From JAAYAY01 sp964429355 (GTDB taxonomy: Bacteria; Planctomycetota; Planctomycetia; Pirellulales; Thermoguttaceae), in NCBI GenBank assembly GCA_964429355.1, contig CAYSCH010000011.1, positions 1-53,903 of the forward strand: a stretch of DNA of 53,903 bases. Reading direction: 5' to 3'. Below, in pieces: positions 1-8,275 of the stretch. The position numbers and the translations under genes are program-made. Below the pieces are notes generated by a model that did not search any database, was not told the DNA's origin, and saw only the letters and a list, made by a program, of their open reading frames with translations. How positions within the stretch are numbered: position 1 is the first letter of the stretch; each line of letters opens with the position of its first letter.

Positions 1-101
1 CAACAGCACCTCTCGCAACCTCGGACTTGCAGTACCGTTATGACAGGGAGCTAGCAGCAGGAGCGATCGCATCGCTTTCTCCAAAGAGTCCGGGTAGGTG
101 G

Positions 102-3100
102 TCAGTCAACGGGGGGGACGTTGAAGTCTTCCTCGAAAACAAGGTTCTCCTGATACGTGAATATGATGATGGGCCCGTCGTACCCCTTCTGGTGGGTGTC
201 CAAAGCAGCGAGAAAGCGGTTTTCTTCTGCCTGAACCTTCACCACGTACGCGTCCGCGAGCGTCTCCGAGCAGAACTCGATGTGCTCAACAGCATCAAGT
301 CCCGCAACGAGAATCCTGTATGCGGCCTCGTATGACGCGAAGTGGTTTCTTTCGTGGTCCAGGATCTGCTGTTCAATTCTACTACTTTGGTCGGGGTCTC
401 TCCACAAAGGGTCTCCGTTTGGCATGACTACGGACGCTAATACTCCCGTTGCGGTCACACTTATCCTATAGTCGCAGGGACACCGTTCATAAACCTCGTA
501 CTTAGCATTCCAGACAAATGGGGTGATGCCGAGAGTTCTCGAAATTGCTACCTCACGAAAAAATCCCCTCATGTTTTGCCATGTTGCATCTGGCTCATAT
601 TCCTGCAGCATCGGAAGGGCCGTGGCAGCCGAACTCTCCCAAGTTTCCGCTTCAAAGTTTCCGGATGCCATGTACACGTACATGTACTGATGGTCGCCCA
701 GCGGCAGAACAACCACTTTCTGACGAAACACTTCATCAAACTTCGTAAATCCGGTTACATCAACGAGCCCACGAGGGTCACGGTGATTCGTTGGCAAATT
801 CCCGACATACCGATACAGATTCACATCCCCCGCCTCAAACCCGATCGGATCCACGCTCATCCAGCGCCCAGTCGACAAGTCATACCACCGGTTGAGATTG
901 TTCTGCAGTTCCGCATCCACATCAAACGGCCGCGCCGTATATCGGAACAGCGTCAAAACGCCTGTTGCACTGTCGCTCGTGACGTTGCCGAACGCATCAA
1001 ACATCACATGCTTCACGACCGAGACGGTCCCGGTGATCGGATCGTAGACGACCAGATCCCGAACCGAATTCAAGTGATCGGCGAGCACGTAGGCGACGTC
1101 GTCTTCGGAGCCGTCGTCGACCGTCTCATCGGCCAGCAACTGATCGACTGCGTTACCCCAGAGATACCGGTGAGCGAGGTCCGAGTTGCTCGCCGCGGCG
1201 GTGCCGGTCTTCTGGAAATCCAGCACAATCTGCGCGTTGTCGTGAATAAACACGCGGGATTCCTCAATTGTCCCGTCCGCGTTTGTATCGAGCGTCTTCC
1301 GCACCCAACGCTGCCCGTGGTCGTACGCATACTCAACGATCTTTGTCGGCACCCCGCCGGAATTTTTGAAGGTGATCTTGACGAGCCGGTTGCGGTGGTC
1401 CCAGGTGTACTCGACCGACTGGCTTGTTGAGATGTTCGTCTTGGTGAGGACGTTGCCTTCGTTATCGTACGTGTAAGTGTACGTTCCGTCCGAAGTCAGC
1501 CGGTTGTGGTCGCCGGTGGTGTACGACTCGGTGCCGTCGACCAGCGTCCGATTCCCGTTGGCATCGTAGTCGTAGTCCTCATCCGTCTGCGTCGTGTAGT
1601 CCGCGTCGGTCAGTTGTGACGTGTCGTCGTAAGTGTACGAGGCGTCGTCATCATAGGCCGATCCCAGGAAGTCGAAATCGATGTCTGTGATTCTCCCGGC
1701 GGCATCCCAGGTGAGATCGTAATCGGCAAACTCCGTGGCGGCCCGCTCGTGGACGATGTCCGTCACTCGGCCGAGCAGGTCGAAGATCTGCTCCGTTTCG
1801 GCAACCGCCTTCGTGCCGGCCAGGTCGGCATAGCGGGAGATCGTCGCCCGGGTGCCGTCGTCTGAATAGGCGAAGTCAACCCGTTTTTCGGCCACCGCAT
1901 TTCCGCCTGAAACCCCTTCTTGCGTGATCTGCGTAATCCGGCCGAGAGTGTCGTACCAGTACGAATTGACATAGTCGTCGGTCGAACCGATCGAGGCCGA
2001 GACGCCCGTCTTGCGGGCGAGCACATCGTAAGCGTACGAAAACGCCACATCGTCTGTCAGGCCATAGAGGTCCTGAATGGTGGAGGTCAAGTTGCCAAAG
2101 ATCGACCAGGTGTAGGCAAAATCGTAATCGCCGTCGCCAACGGCCGCCACTCGGCCCGCGGCATCATACTCCGTTGCATACGTCTTGCGGACGTTCTGCT
2201 GGGCGTCGGCGTCGGTAACGTCATCGTACCACGTTTCCGTTGTCTGACGCGAGAGCGCATCGAAGGCGTAGTCGATCACCCGGCCGTTGCGGTCAACCTT
2301 TCGTACCAGATTTCCACGAGAATCATACGAGAAGCTGCGGGTGAGATCGGTCGAACTCACGTTGATCGTCTCCGTCGCCACCTGCCCCAGGGGGCCATAA
2401 CTCCAGTAGGTGGTGTTTTCCTCGGGATCGGTCAGGGAGGTCATCCGGCTGGCGGCATCGTAAGTGTAGCTGGTGACACCGCTTTCCGCGTTCGTCTCGG
2501 AGGTCTTGCGAGCCAGATGATCGTAGGCATAGGTCGTGACGCTGCCGAGGGGGTCGGTTTCAGCGAGGAGATTCCCATTGGCATCGAAGGCATAGGTGGT
2601 GACCGCGGCCTCTTGGGAGCCGATGCCGTCCGGATCGGTCGCGATTTGCTGGACAACTCGGCCCAGCCAATCGTAGACGACACTGCTCGACCGCCCCAGC
2701 CGAGTCACCGCCAGTTCCTCCGAGCCGGCATCCAGTGCCGGGCTCTCCACCCGCAAGGGGACCGTCTGGACGGGGCCGCCGTGGTCGCCAAGCGTACCCA
2801 GGAGCGCGTCGATCGGCGACTGCGCCGTGCCCACCTGGTTCCCCTGGCTGCCGTCCGATATCCCGCTCATCCCGGTGCCGTCGGAAATGAGGTTGTAGGA
2901 ACTCTCCGCCAGCAGCGTCCCGTCCACGTCCGGATAGGCCGTCGTGGCCGCGTTGTCGGCCACGAGCGTGTTGTGCATGAGCACATAGCTCGAACTGATT
3001 TTGAGCCCGCCGCCATTGGCGCTCGCCTCGTTTTCGACGATGGTCGACTGGAGGATCGTGGCGGTGGCCGAATTTTCCAGCGCAATGGCGCCGCCATTGG

Positions 3101-3158
3101 CGGCCGAGTTGTCGGCCAGCGTCGCCTGCCGCAGGAAGGCCGTGGCGCCGTCAAGCAT
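102..3158 (-). CDS. RHS/YD-repeat protein with beta-helix N-terminus and HExxH tip, 5'-truncated
   Basis: Large secreted or surface protein. Residues 1-150 are glycine/asparagine-rich beta-helix turns (NSAANGGAIA, NEASANGGGL) closing with a choice-of-anchor-Q-like stretch (YNLISDG, GDHGGPVQT, SPALDAG). About 160-780 are YD repeats (YDWLGR, YAYDHLARKT, YTYDAASRMT), ending in an RHS core (RWYDLSTGRWMSVDPIGF, DPRGL at ~794-798). RHS cores wrap a C-terminal effector; the 220-residue tip here has H-E-R-N-H at ~935-939, a zinc-protease signature. The 5' end is missing: the beta-helix frame runs on upstream of this ATG to about 3200 (STLAGNSATDGGAL), then the similarity stops and a stop codon follows at 3231-3233, with no signal peptide. 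No immunity gene fits in the 101 bases downstream. Call sure; start and tip function unsure. Confidence 0.85.
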   Translation of the reverse strand: MLDGATAFLRQATLADNSAANGGAIALENSATATILQSTIVENEASANGGGLKISSSYVLMHNTLVADNAATTAYPDVDGTLLAESSYNLISDGTGMSGISDGSQGNQVGTAQSPIDALLGTLGDHGGPVQTVPLRVESPALDAGSEELAVTRLGRSSSVVYDWLGRVVQQIATDPDGIGSQEAAVTTYAFDANGNLLAETDPLGSVTTYAYDHLARKTSETNAESGVTSYTYDAASRMTSLTDPEENTTYWSYGPLGQVATETINVSSTDLTRSFSYDSRGNLVRKVDRNGRVIDYAFDALSRQTTETWYDDVTDADAQQNVRKTYATEYDAAGRVAAVGDGDYDFAYTWSIFGNLTSTIQDLYGLTDDVAFSYAYDVLARKTGVSASIGSTDDYVNSYWYDTLGRITQITQEGVSGGNAVAEKRVDFAYSDDGTRATISRYADLAGTKAVAETEQIFDLLGRVTDIVHERAATEFADYDLTWDAAGRITDIDFDFLGSAYDDDASYTYDDTSQLTDADYTTQTDEDYDYDANGNRTLVDGTESYTTGDHNRLTSDGTYTYTYDNEGNVLTKTNISTSQSVEYTWDHRNRLVKITFKNSGGVPTKIVEYAYDHGQRWVRKTLDTNADGTIEESRVFIHDNAQIVLDFQKTGTAAASNSDLAHRYLWGNAVDQLLADETVDDGSEDDVAYVLADHLNSVRDLVVYDPITGTVSVVKHVMFDAFGNVTSDSATGVLTLFRYTARPFDVDAELQNNLNRWYDLSTGRWMSVDPIGFEAGDVNLYRYVGNLPTNHRDPRGLVDVTGFTKFDEVFRQKVVVLPLGDHQYMYVYMASGNFEAETWESSAATALPMLQEYEPDATWQNMRGFFREVAISRTLGITPFVWNAKYEVYERCPCDYRISVTATGVLASVVMPNGDPLWRDPDQSSRIEQQILDHERNHFASYEAAYRILVAGLDAVEHIEFCSETLADAYVVKVQAEENRFLAALDTHQKGYDGPIIIFTYQENLVFEEDFNVPPVD

Positions 3159-3200
3159 TAGGGCTCCCCCGTCGGTGGCCGAGTTGCCGGCCAGCGTGCT

Positions 3201-3498
3201 TTTCTTCGCGATTTCAGCGCGAAGTGAGCCTCACCGCTCCAGAAGCCGGGCTTCCCTCGTTGCGCGGACTGGCCGGCGGGGACCGCCGGAGAGAAGTGGA
3301 CGCTGCCGGCTGCCGGCCGGGGGGCCTGACCGTTCTCGGATGGCAAATGGAATCAGCCCGTCGAACGCGAAGTTCGACGGGCTGACAGTTCTTTGCGCCG
3401 ATTTCAGAACCAGTGCCGATTCGGACAGTTGCTGCCCGCGGGGGACTTTCGTCGTAGTTTTGAAACCGCTTCTCTCTGGTGGTATCGGGGCTGGAACC
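3201..3498. other. Intergenic stretch at the broken end of the RHS gene
   Basis: About 300 bases between the abrupt end of the beta-helix coding similarity and the stop codon of the oxidoreductase gene. No open frame here resembles a protein. It is GC-rich, contains the 14-bp hairpin listed separately, and no transposase remnant is visible. It is the likely site of a deletion, rearrangement or misassembly that removed the start of the RHS gene. Confidence 0.5.
3353..3385 (-). terminator. Perfect 14-bp hairpin downstream of the oxidoreductase gene
   Basis: TCAGCCCGTCGAAC (3353-3366) and its exact reverse complement (3372-3385) flank a 5-nt loop, GCGAA on the plus strand or TTCGC on the minus strand. 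It lies 114 bases beyond the minus-strand stop at 3499. The stem is strong, but only a weak T-rich tail follows on the minus strand (TTCCATTT), so it may be a terminator or simply a stable intergenic hairpin. Confidence 0.5.
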
Positions 3499-4737
3499 TC
3501 AACTCTTCAAACCGGTGAGCTTGGGATCCAGTTTCTCATCCGATTTGAGCAGTTCGTCCCAGGAGACGATCGCGCCGCGATAGGCGGCGGTGCGGCCGAG
3601 AATCGTGCAGAGATTGCTGCGGACGCTGGGGGCGACGGTGGGGTTCTTGCAGTCCGCCTCCTGGATGCTCTTGTGGAACGTGGCGATGTTGGCAACGGCG
3701 CCATCCCTGTAGATGGCAGGCGATTGGCCGCCTCGATAGAAGTTGTTCCCACGAATCAGCACGTCGCCGCCGTATTCGGTCTCGAGGGTGCCTTCCGTGC
3801 CGAACATGCGGTTCCGGATTCCCTCAGGCCGGCTGCCGTGGCCGTTGAACTGGCGAGAGCTGAAGGCGATGCCCACGTTGTCGGCGTATTGGAACGTGAC
3901 GCTGAAGGTGTCCCAGCAATCGCCGTAATCGCGGACTTTCCTGCCGCCGGTGCCGAAGGCGCAAACGGGCGGAGCGTTCATGATCCAGCTTGCCACGTCG
4001 ATCGTGTGGATGTTCTGTTCGGTGATGATATCGCCGGAGAGGATCCGGTCGACTCCCCATGCCTGGAGGCGGGCTTCCGGATTGGTTGCCGCTTCTCGGG
4101 CCGCATCGATCTGGCCCGTCCAGGGGACGTCGGCATGGTAGGTCGACTCGCCGAAGGCGAATTTGCCGATCGCCCCTTCATGAACGCGGCGGATGGCTTC
4201 GATATAGAACGGATCGGATCGGGTCTGGAAATCGATGAGGAAGCAGAGTCCGGCCTTGGTCGCATCGGCGCCGCTCTGTTCGATCAGCTTGCAGCCGGGG
4301 ACATCGACCGCGACCGGTTTGGCCACGTAGACATGCTTGCCCGCCGCAACACCCGCCGCGGCCTGTTCCGGATGGAAATAGGGGGGCGATTCGACCACGA
4401 TTGCATCGATCTTCTGCTCGAGCATCCGCTCGTAGCCCTTCAGGCCGGAGAATCGCCGTGCCGGATCGACCCCGAACTTGTCGCCGGCGGCGTTGGCCCG
4501 ATCGGGGAAATAGTGGTGGACGGCGGCGATCTAGTAGCCCCCATGTTCCTTGAACAGCTCCGCGATCCACGTGCCGCGCCCGCCACATCCGATCAGCCCG
4601 ATGCTGACCTTGGAGTTGGCCTGATACCCGAGGGCGGTCTTCGTCTGGAGGACCGTGGCCGCAGCCGCAATCGAGGCGCCTGCGAGGAAGCCGCGCCGCG
4701 ACACGCCGGAACCGTCTCTCTCCTGTCGGATCGTCAT
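3499..4737 (-). pseudogene. Gfo/Idh/MocA oxidoreductase interrupted by an in-frame TAG
   Basis: Tat-exported NAD(P)-dependent oxidoreductase of the Gfo/Idh/MocA family, which acts on sugars or inositols. Read through, it would be 412 residues: twin-arginine signal SRRGFLAGASIAAAATV, Rossmann motif GLIGCGGRGTW, AIVVESPPYFHPEQ, and the cofactor/substrate Lys in HVYVAKPVAVDVPG (normally EKP). A TAG at 4531-4533 cuts it after EHGGY; coding resumes at once in the same frame with IAAVHHYFPDRANAAGDKFG, which is what the family has at that point. One C-to-T change from CAG (Gln) would produce it. It overlaps the upstream gene by 4 bases (ATGA), so the two are co-translated. Family sure; whether the stop is biological or a consensus error is open. 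Confidence 0.85.
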
Positions 4738-5420
4738 GACTTATTCTCCTTCTTGGCTGACTTCCCAAACACTTCAACTTCGACATAGTGGCTCAGGCCG
4801 TCGGCCGTGCTGCCGTTGCTGTTCAGCCGGACGTAACGTCCCTTGACTCCCTTAGCGTCGAACAGTTTGCCGCGGAACGTTTCGATATAGGGGCGGCTCT
4901 TGCCGATGCCCATCTTCAGCGAGTTGTCCTGGTCGTTGCTGTAGACGATCTTGACGTCTTTCTTGAATTCCGGATCGTCGGAAACCTGGATCACCACATC
5001 ATGATAGCTTCGCGCTTCGCGGAAGTAGTGCCAGGCGTAGATCGCGTAGATTTCGGCCGGCTCTTCCAGATCAATCTGGACCCATTGCGGCTGGGGAGGG
5101 AGCTCGACAAAGGCATCCTCGTCGCCCGACTTGCGCCCGTCGGTGACGAACTTGAGTTCTCCGATCAACGGCCGCGAGTCGCTGGCGGTGACCTTCTTGT
5201 TGAGGGCCAGGTTCGTCGTCCCTTCAGGGACCATGAAGTCGGGCACCTCTCCTGAGGGCAATTCCTCCAGGCCCGGATACAACAGCGCCAGCACGTCGGG
5301 CGGCGTTCCGGCGAGAACCTCCTCGGGAAGCTCCGTCTTGAGCGGCACCTTGGCATCGTCGGCACCAACGAGCGAGGCAATCGAAAGAATCAGGATGAAT
5401 CCACAAACGGTGCAACGCAT
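4734..5420 (-). CDS. Exported protein with F5/8 type C (discoidin)-like domain
   Basis: 228-residue protein with a signal peptide (ends near SIASLVGAD) and a galactose-binding-like beta-sandwich from about residue 67: NLALNKKVTASDS, FVTDG, WVQIDLEEPAEIYAIYAWHY, VVIQVSDDPEF, GRYVRLNSNG, VEVEVFG. This is the F5/8 type C pattern, usually a carbohydrate-binding module. AGGAGG lies 6 bases before the chosen ATG. It overlaps the oxidoreductase gene by ATGA, so the pair is one operon. A sugar-binding role beside a sugar oxidoreductase is plausible but inferred. Confidence 0.75.
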   Translation of the reverse strand: MRCTVCGFILILSIASLVGADDAKVPLKTELPEEVLAGTPPDVLALLYPGLEELPSGEVPDFMVPEGTTNLALNKKVTASDSRPLIGELKFVTDGRKSGDEDAFVELPPQPQWVQIDLEEPAEIYAIYAWHYFREARSYHDVVIQVSDDPEFKKDVKIVYSNDQDNSLKMGIGKSRPYIETFRGKLFDAKGVKGRYVRLNSNGSTADGLSHYVEVEVFGKSAKKENKS

Positions 5421-5515
5421 TCATTTCCTCCTCTCAGGAAAAGTCGATGTTCAATCTTACTGGTGAACAGGTATTTCCCAGTTCTCTTAATCTTGAGCCA
5501 GGCGGTGCTGGTTCG

Positions 5516-5621
5516 CTGAATGGCCTTGCGTGATTCCCGAAGGAATTCAGTCGCTGCTTTGGGCGCTCATCACGACGGAGCGTGATGGCTACTATTCTTG
5601 GAATCACGCAAGGCCATTCAG
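5516..5621. repeat. 106-bp element with perfect 22-bp terminal inverted repeats
   Basis: Positions 5516-5537 and 5600-5621 are exact reverse complements over 22 bases (CTGAATGGCC... / ...GGCCATTCAG). Between them is an inner hairpin, CATCACG (5568-5574), loop ACGGAG, CGTGATG (5581-5587). The right arm contains the last codons and the stop of the glycosyltransferase gene, so the element sits at or has replaced the 3' end of that gene. The core 5561-5607 is related to 18226-18270. There is no coding capacity and no clear target duplication. It resembles a MITE or REP-type element and may also act as a terminator (GTTTTT follows on the plus strand). Confidence 0.7.
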
Positions 5622-6604
5622 GGTTTTTCGGGTTCGTTTCTCTTCAACCTCCGCAGCCGCCGAAAGGCGCCGATCATCCGCCCGAGTTCCCTGGCGAAGC
5701 TCATCCGGCTTCCCGGCTGGTCGGCCCAGTTGATGGGCACCTCTTCAATACGGTACCCACAACGGTCGGCGAGAATCAACAGTTCGAGGTCCCAGTAGTA
5801 GCCATCTTCCCGCAATCGGGGGAATAGTTCCACCGCCACCTGGTGGCGGAACATTTTGAATCCGCATTGGGTGTCGCGCACCGACAGGCCAAACAACCAC
5901 TTTGCCGTCACGGCAAACGACTTGCCGATCAGCCAGCGCAGGGGATGCCGATTTCGCTGCACGCCCGCACTGGCGATCTGCCGAGAGCCAATGGCGATAT
6001 CGGCCCCGGACTGAAGTCGCGATCGGAGCCGGGATTCCTCCTCGATGGGCGTGGCGCCGTCTGCGTCGGCAAACAGCACAAACCGTCCGGAGGCCTCCAG
6101 TACGCCGGTACGCACCGCCGCCCCCTTGCCGCGATTCTGCGGGTGACGCACTACCCGCAACTGGGGGAAGCGGTCGGCCCCCCTTTCAAGCTCGCCCACC
6201 AGTCCGTCGCTGCTCCCGTCGTCAACAACGATCACCTCGTAACAGCCAGCCAGTTCGTGATCAAAGTGGTCGCGAATCGCTGCCAGGTAAGGGGGCAGAC
6301 GCTGCTGCTCGTTGTAGGCAGGAATGACGACCGAAACGGCCAGTCTCGTGCCCACATCGGGGCACGAAGGCCGCCGCGAATCGGGGCTGCTTTGACCGGC
6401 GGTTTGTTCGCGTTTCTTCCGGGAAGCGGACGTCACACTCGGATGTCTTTCTCGGTTTCGGGTTGGTTGAGTCCAGTGCCGGGAGATGGGACCGGCAGGA
6501 GACGGTACGCACGCCATGGCAGGCCGCGCATAATTCCAGCCATGACGGAGAGGATCGGTCTCTTGTATATAACATCCCCGTCGCTGACGGTCCACTTGTC
6601 CCAC
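5618..6604 (-). CDS. Glycosyltransferase family 2, dolichyl-phosphate sugar synthase-like
   Basis: GT-A fold transferase, probably moving a sugar from a nucleotide donor to a polyprenyl phosphate at the membrane. Motifs: VSVVIPAYNEQQRLPPYL, EVIVVDDGSSDG, NRGKGAAVRTGV, VLFADADGATPIEE (metal-binding DAD), and DTQCGFKMFR typical of the DPM1/ALG5-like branch. No membrane segments beyond the catalytic domain. The catalytic domain begins only near residue 87 (RLAVSVVIP); the first ~85 residues look non-conserved and no good Shine-Dalgarno precedes the GTG at 6604, so the true start may lie downstream (GTG near 6436 or 6355). It is 8 bases after the UroD-like gene. Its last residues are encoded inside the inverted repeat. 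Confidence 0.85.
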   Translation of the reverse strand: MGQVDRQRRGCYIQETDPLRHGWNYARPAMACVPSPAGPISRHWTQPTRNRERHPSVTSASRKKREQTAGQSSPDSRRPSCPDVGTRLAVSVVIPAYNEQQRLPPYLAAIRDHFDHELAGCYEVIVVDDGSSDGLVGELERGADRFPQLRVVRHPQNRGKGAAVRTGVLEASGRFVLFADADGATPIEEESRLRSRLQSGADIAIGSRQIASAGVQRNRHPLRWLIGKSFAVTAKWLFGLSVRDTQCGFKMFRHQVAVELFPRLREDGYYWDLELLILADRCGYRIEEVPINWADQPGSRMSFARELGRMIGAFRRLRRLKRNEPEKP

Positions 6605-6612
6605 CCTGCCGG

Positions 6613-8070
6613 TCAGAACGACACCAGCACCTGGTAGATGAACATGTTTCCCAGGCCCTCGATCTCGCTCCAGATCCGCTGGACCATGTCTTCATGGGCT
6701 TGGATGGGCGGAAGCTCGTTGGCTTTCTCGCTCCAGGGAATGCACACGCCGGGGCGCCGAGCCGTCTGCCAGCCGCGGATGTCGGTGGGCACAAAACCGG
6801 CCTCCGGCGCGGCTCCTCGCGGGAAGTCCTCGCAAGGTTCGGTCCCGTAGCTGCCGTGCTGGCGGGTGAACTCGATCATCGCCCGCACGTTTTCTTCCTT
6901 GGCGTCTTCCTGGACGATCGCGCTGGCGTCCATGACGTAGCCGCCGTCGGGAGCCACCTTGTCGAGGATCTTCTTGCAGTGTTCGCGGACCCGGTCGGGC
7001 GTGCCCAGGCTGAGGATGGTATTGGGCACGCCGCCGGTAATGCAGAACTTCTTGCCGAGCTTTTCGTGGACTTCGAATACGTTGTCCTGATCGACGTGGT
7101 AAACGATGCTGCGGTCGGGCAATTCCTGGAACGACTCCAGGTGCGGGCCCCATTTCCCTTCGGCGTAGAACAGTGTCTGATGTCCCGCGGCCCAGAGGTT
7201 CTCGATGATCGGCTTGAGTGTCGGCCAGTGGATCTCGTGGAAGTGCCGGGGATTGATGAAGGGGGCACAACTGCGGTGCATCCAGAATCCAATAGGGAGC
7301 AGCTTCTGGGGATCGGCCCCGGAAAGGGCCGTGTGGAGCATGTGCGGCGCCAGTGCCTGGCATGCTGCCTTGACCTTTTCGGGTCGCTCTTGCAGGTCGG
7401 TGACCAGCCCGAGGTAACCTCGCAGCTTGTCGGCCAGGATATCCATCGGCGCTTTGAGGATGCCGCAGATTGCTCCGGGCATCCCTGCCTCGGTTCGCAT
7501 CAGTTCAGCCTGTCGGCCGAATCCCTGGAAGTAGTTGAGCATTGCCAGGCTGCCCTTGACCAGGGCGATCTGGTTCCGGTACGTGCAGGTCTCGCCGGGA
7601 GCGACAATCTCTGTGGAGATGCGCGGCAGCCAGACCTCGTAGAGATAGCCGGTCGGGTCGTCGATCAGATGGTCGTATTCCTCCGGCCGCATCCAGGCCT
7701 TGTCCTCGGGCGGCTCCTTGTACTGGAACCCGTGGTCGGGCCGGCAGTCGATCCCCGGAATTCCGTAGTACCTCAGTCCCAAAGCCTGGGTCAGTCCGGT
7801 CCAGACGTAGACCATGTTGCCCACCAGGGCGTCGACGTCCAGGATTCTGGCCGTTTTCCGCACGGCGGCAAAGGCCTGGTCGAAGTCGTGCGTGACTTGC
7901 ATCACGTCGTAGCCGGTCAGTTTTCCGCAGAATTCGGCCAGGAACGGGCGAATCGGAACACGGTCCGGCTTGTCGTTGCGCATGGCCGTCACGTAGCGAT
8001 GCAGGCGCTGGCGGTACAGCCGGGCGAGATCCTCGGCCGAACGGTTTTCCGGGGCGGTGGTGGTGCTCAC
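6613..8070 (-). CDS. Uroporphyrinogen decarboxylase (UroD)-like family protein
   Basis: 485-residue protein of the UroD/cobalamin-methyltransferase superfamily. Visible family stretches: RVPIRPFLAEFCG, AFAAVRKTARILDVDALVG, QIALVKGSLAMLN, ICGILKAPMDILAD, the mid-barrel HWPTLKPIIENLWAAGHQTLFYAEGKW, and late FCITGGVPNTILSLGTPDRV. It is much longer than HemE (~350) and lacks an obvious HemE N-terminal signature, so a methyltransferase-like or orphan role is more likely than heme synthesis. GTG start, with AAGGAAG 8 bases upstream. Divergent from the PAS-AraC regulator, which is its likely controller. Confidence 0.75.
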   Translation of the reverse strand: MSTTTAPENRSAEDLARLYRQRLHRYVTAMRNDKPDRVPIRPFLAEFCGKLTGYDVMQVTHDFDQAFAAVRKTARILDVDALVGNMVYVWTGLTQALGLRYYGIPGIDCRPDHGFQYKEPPEDKAWMRPEEYDHLIDDPTGYLYEVWLPRISTEIVAPGETCTYRNQIALVKGSLAMLNYFQGFGRQAELMRTEAGMPGAICGILKAPMDILADKLRGYLGLVTDLQERPEKVKAACQALAPHMLHTALSGADPQKLLPIGFWMHRSCAPFINPRHFHEIHWPTLKPIIENLWAAGHQTLFYAEGKWGPHLESFQELPDRSIVYHVDQDNVFEVHEKLGKKFCITGGVPNTILSLGTPDRVREHCKKILDKVAPDGGYVMDASAIVQEDAKEENVRAMIEFTRQHGSYGTEPCEDFPRGAAPEAGFVPTDIRGWQTARRPGVCIPWSEKANELPPIQAHEDMVQRIWSEIEGLGNMFIYQVLVSF

Positions 8071-8236
8071 GGATCGCTTCCTTGGATTCAGGGGAGTGGT
8101 TGGGCGGCGGTGCCAGTGACGCTGAGTTCCTGGAAACCGGAATGATCGAGTATTTCATCGTCCCATTCCAGACCCTGGCAGCAATCCGGCCAGAAATCGA
8201 CAGGTTTTCAACATAGAGCCCCTCGAGGAACGGGTC

Positions 8237-8273
8237 TTGTAAAAACTGCGCACAAATTGGTATTATTTGCGCA
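8237..8273 (+). promoter_or_regulatory. Promoter and dyad operator in front of the AraC-type gene
   Basis: TTGTAA (8238-8243) and TATTAT (8261-8266), 17 bases apart, fit a sigma-70 -35/-10 pair. An inverted repeat overlaps them: TGCGCAcAAAT at 8247-8257 and ATTTGCGCA at 8265-8273. The layout suggests autoregulation or control of the divergent UroD-like gene. Initiation from this -10 would put the transcript start almost on the ATG at 8276. Confidence 0.5.
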
Positions 8274-8275
8274 CC

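Noticed and set aside
1920..3161. Long plus-strand open frame opposite the RHS gene
   Set aside because: It is antisense to clear YD repeats and beta-helix sequence, has no family-like motif and reflects codon bias of the real gene.
4531..4533. Pyrrolysine or selenocysteine recoding at the TAG
   Set aside because: No Pyl machinery or recoding element is visible, and relatives would hold an ordinary polar residue here.
6463..8145. 560-residue plus-strand frame opposite the UroD-like gene
   Set aside because: Antisense to a gene with consistent UroD motifs; no recognisable domain.
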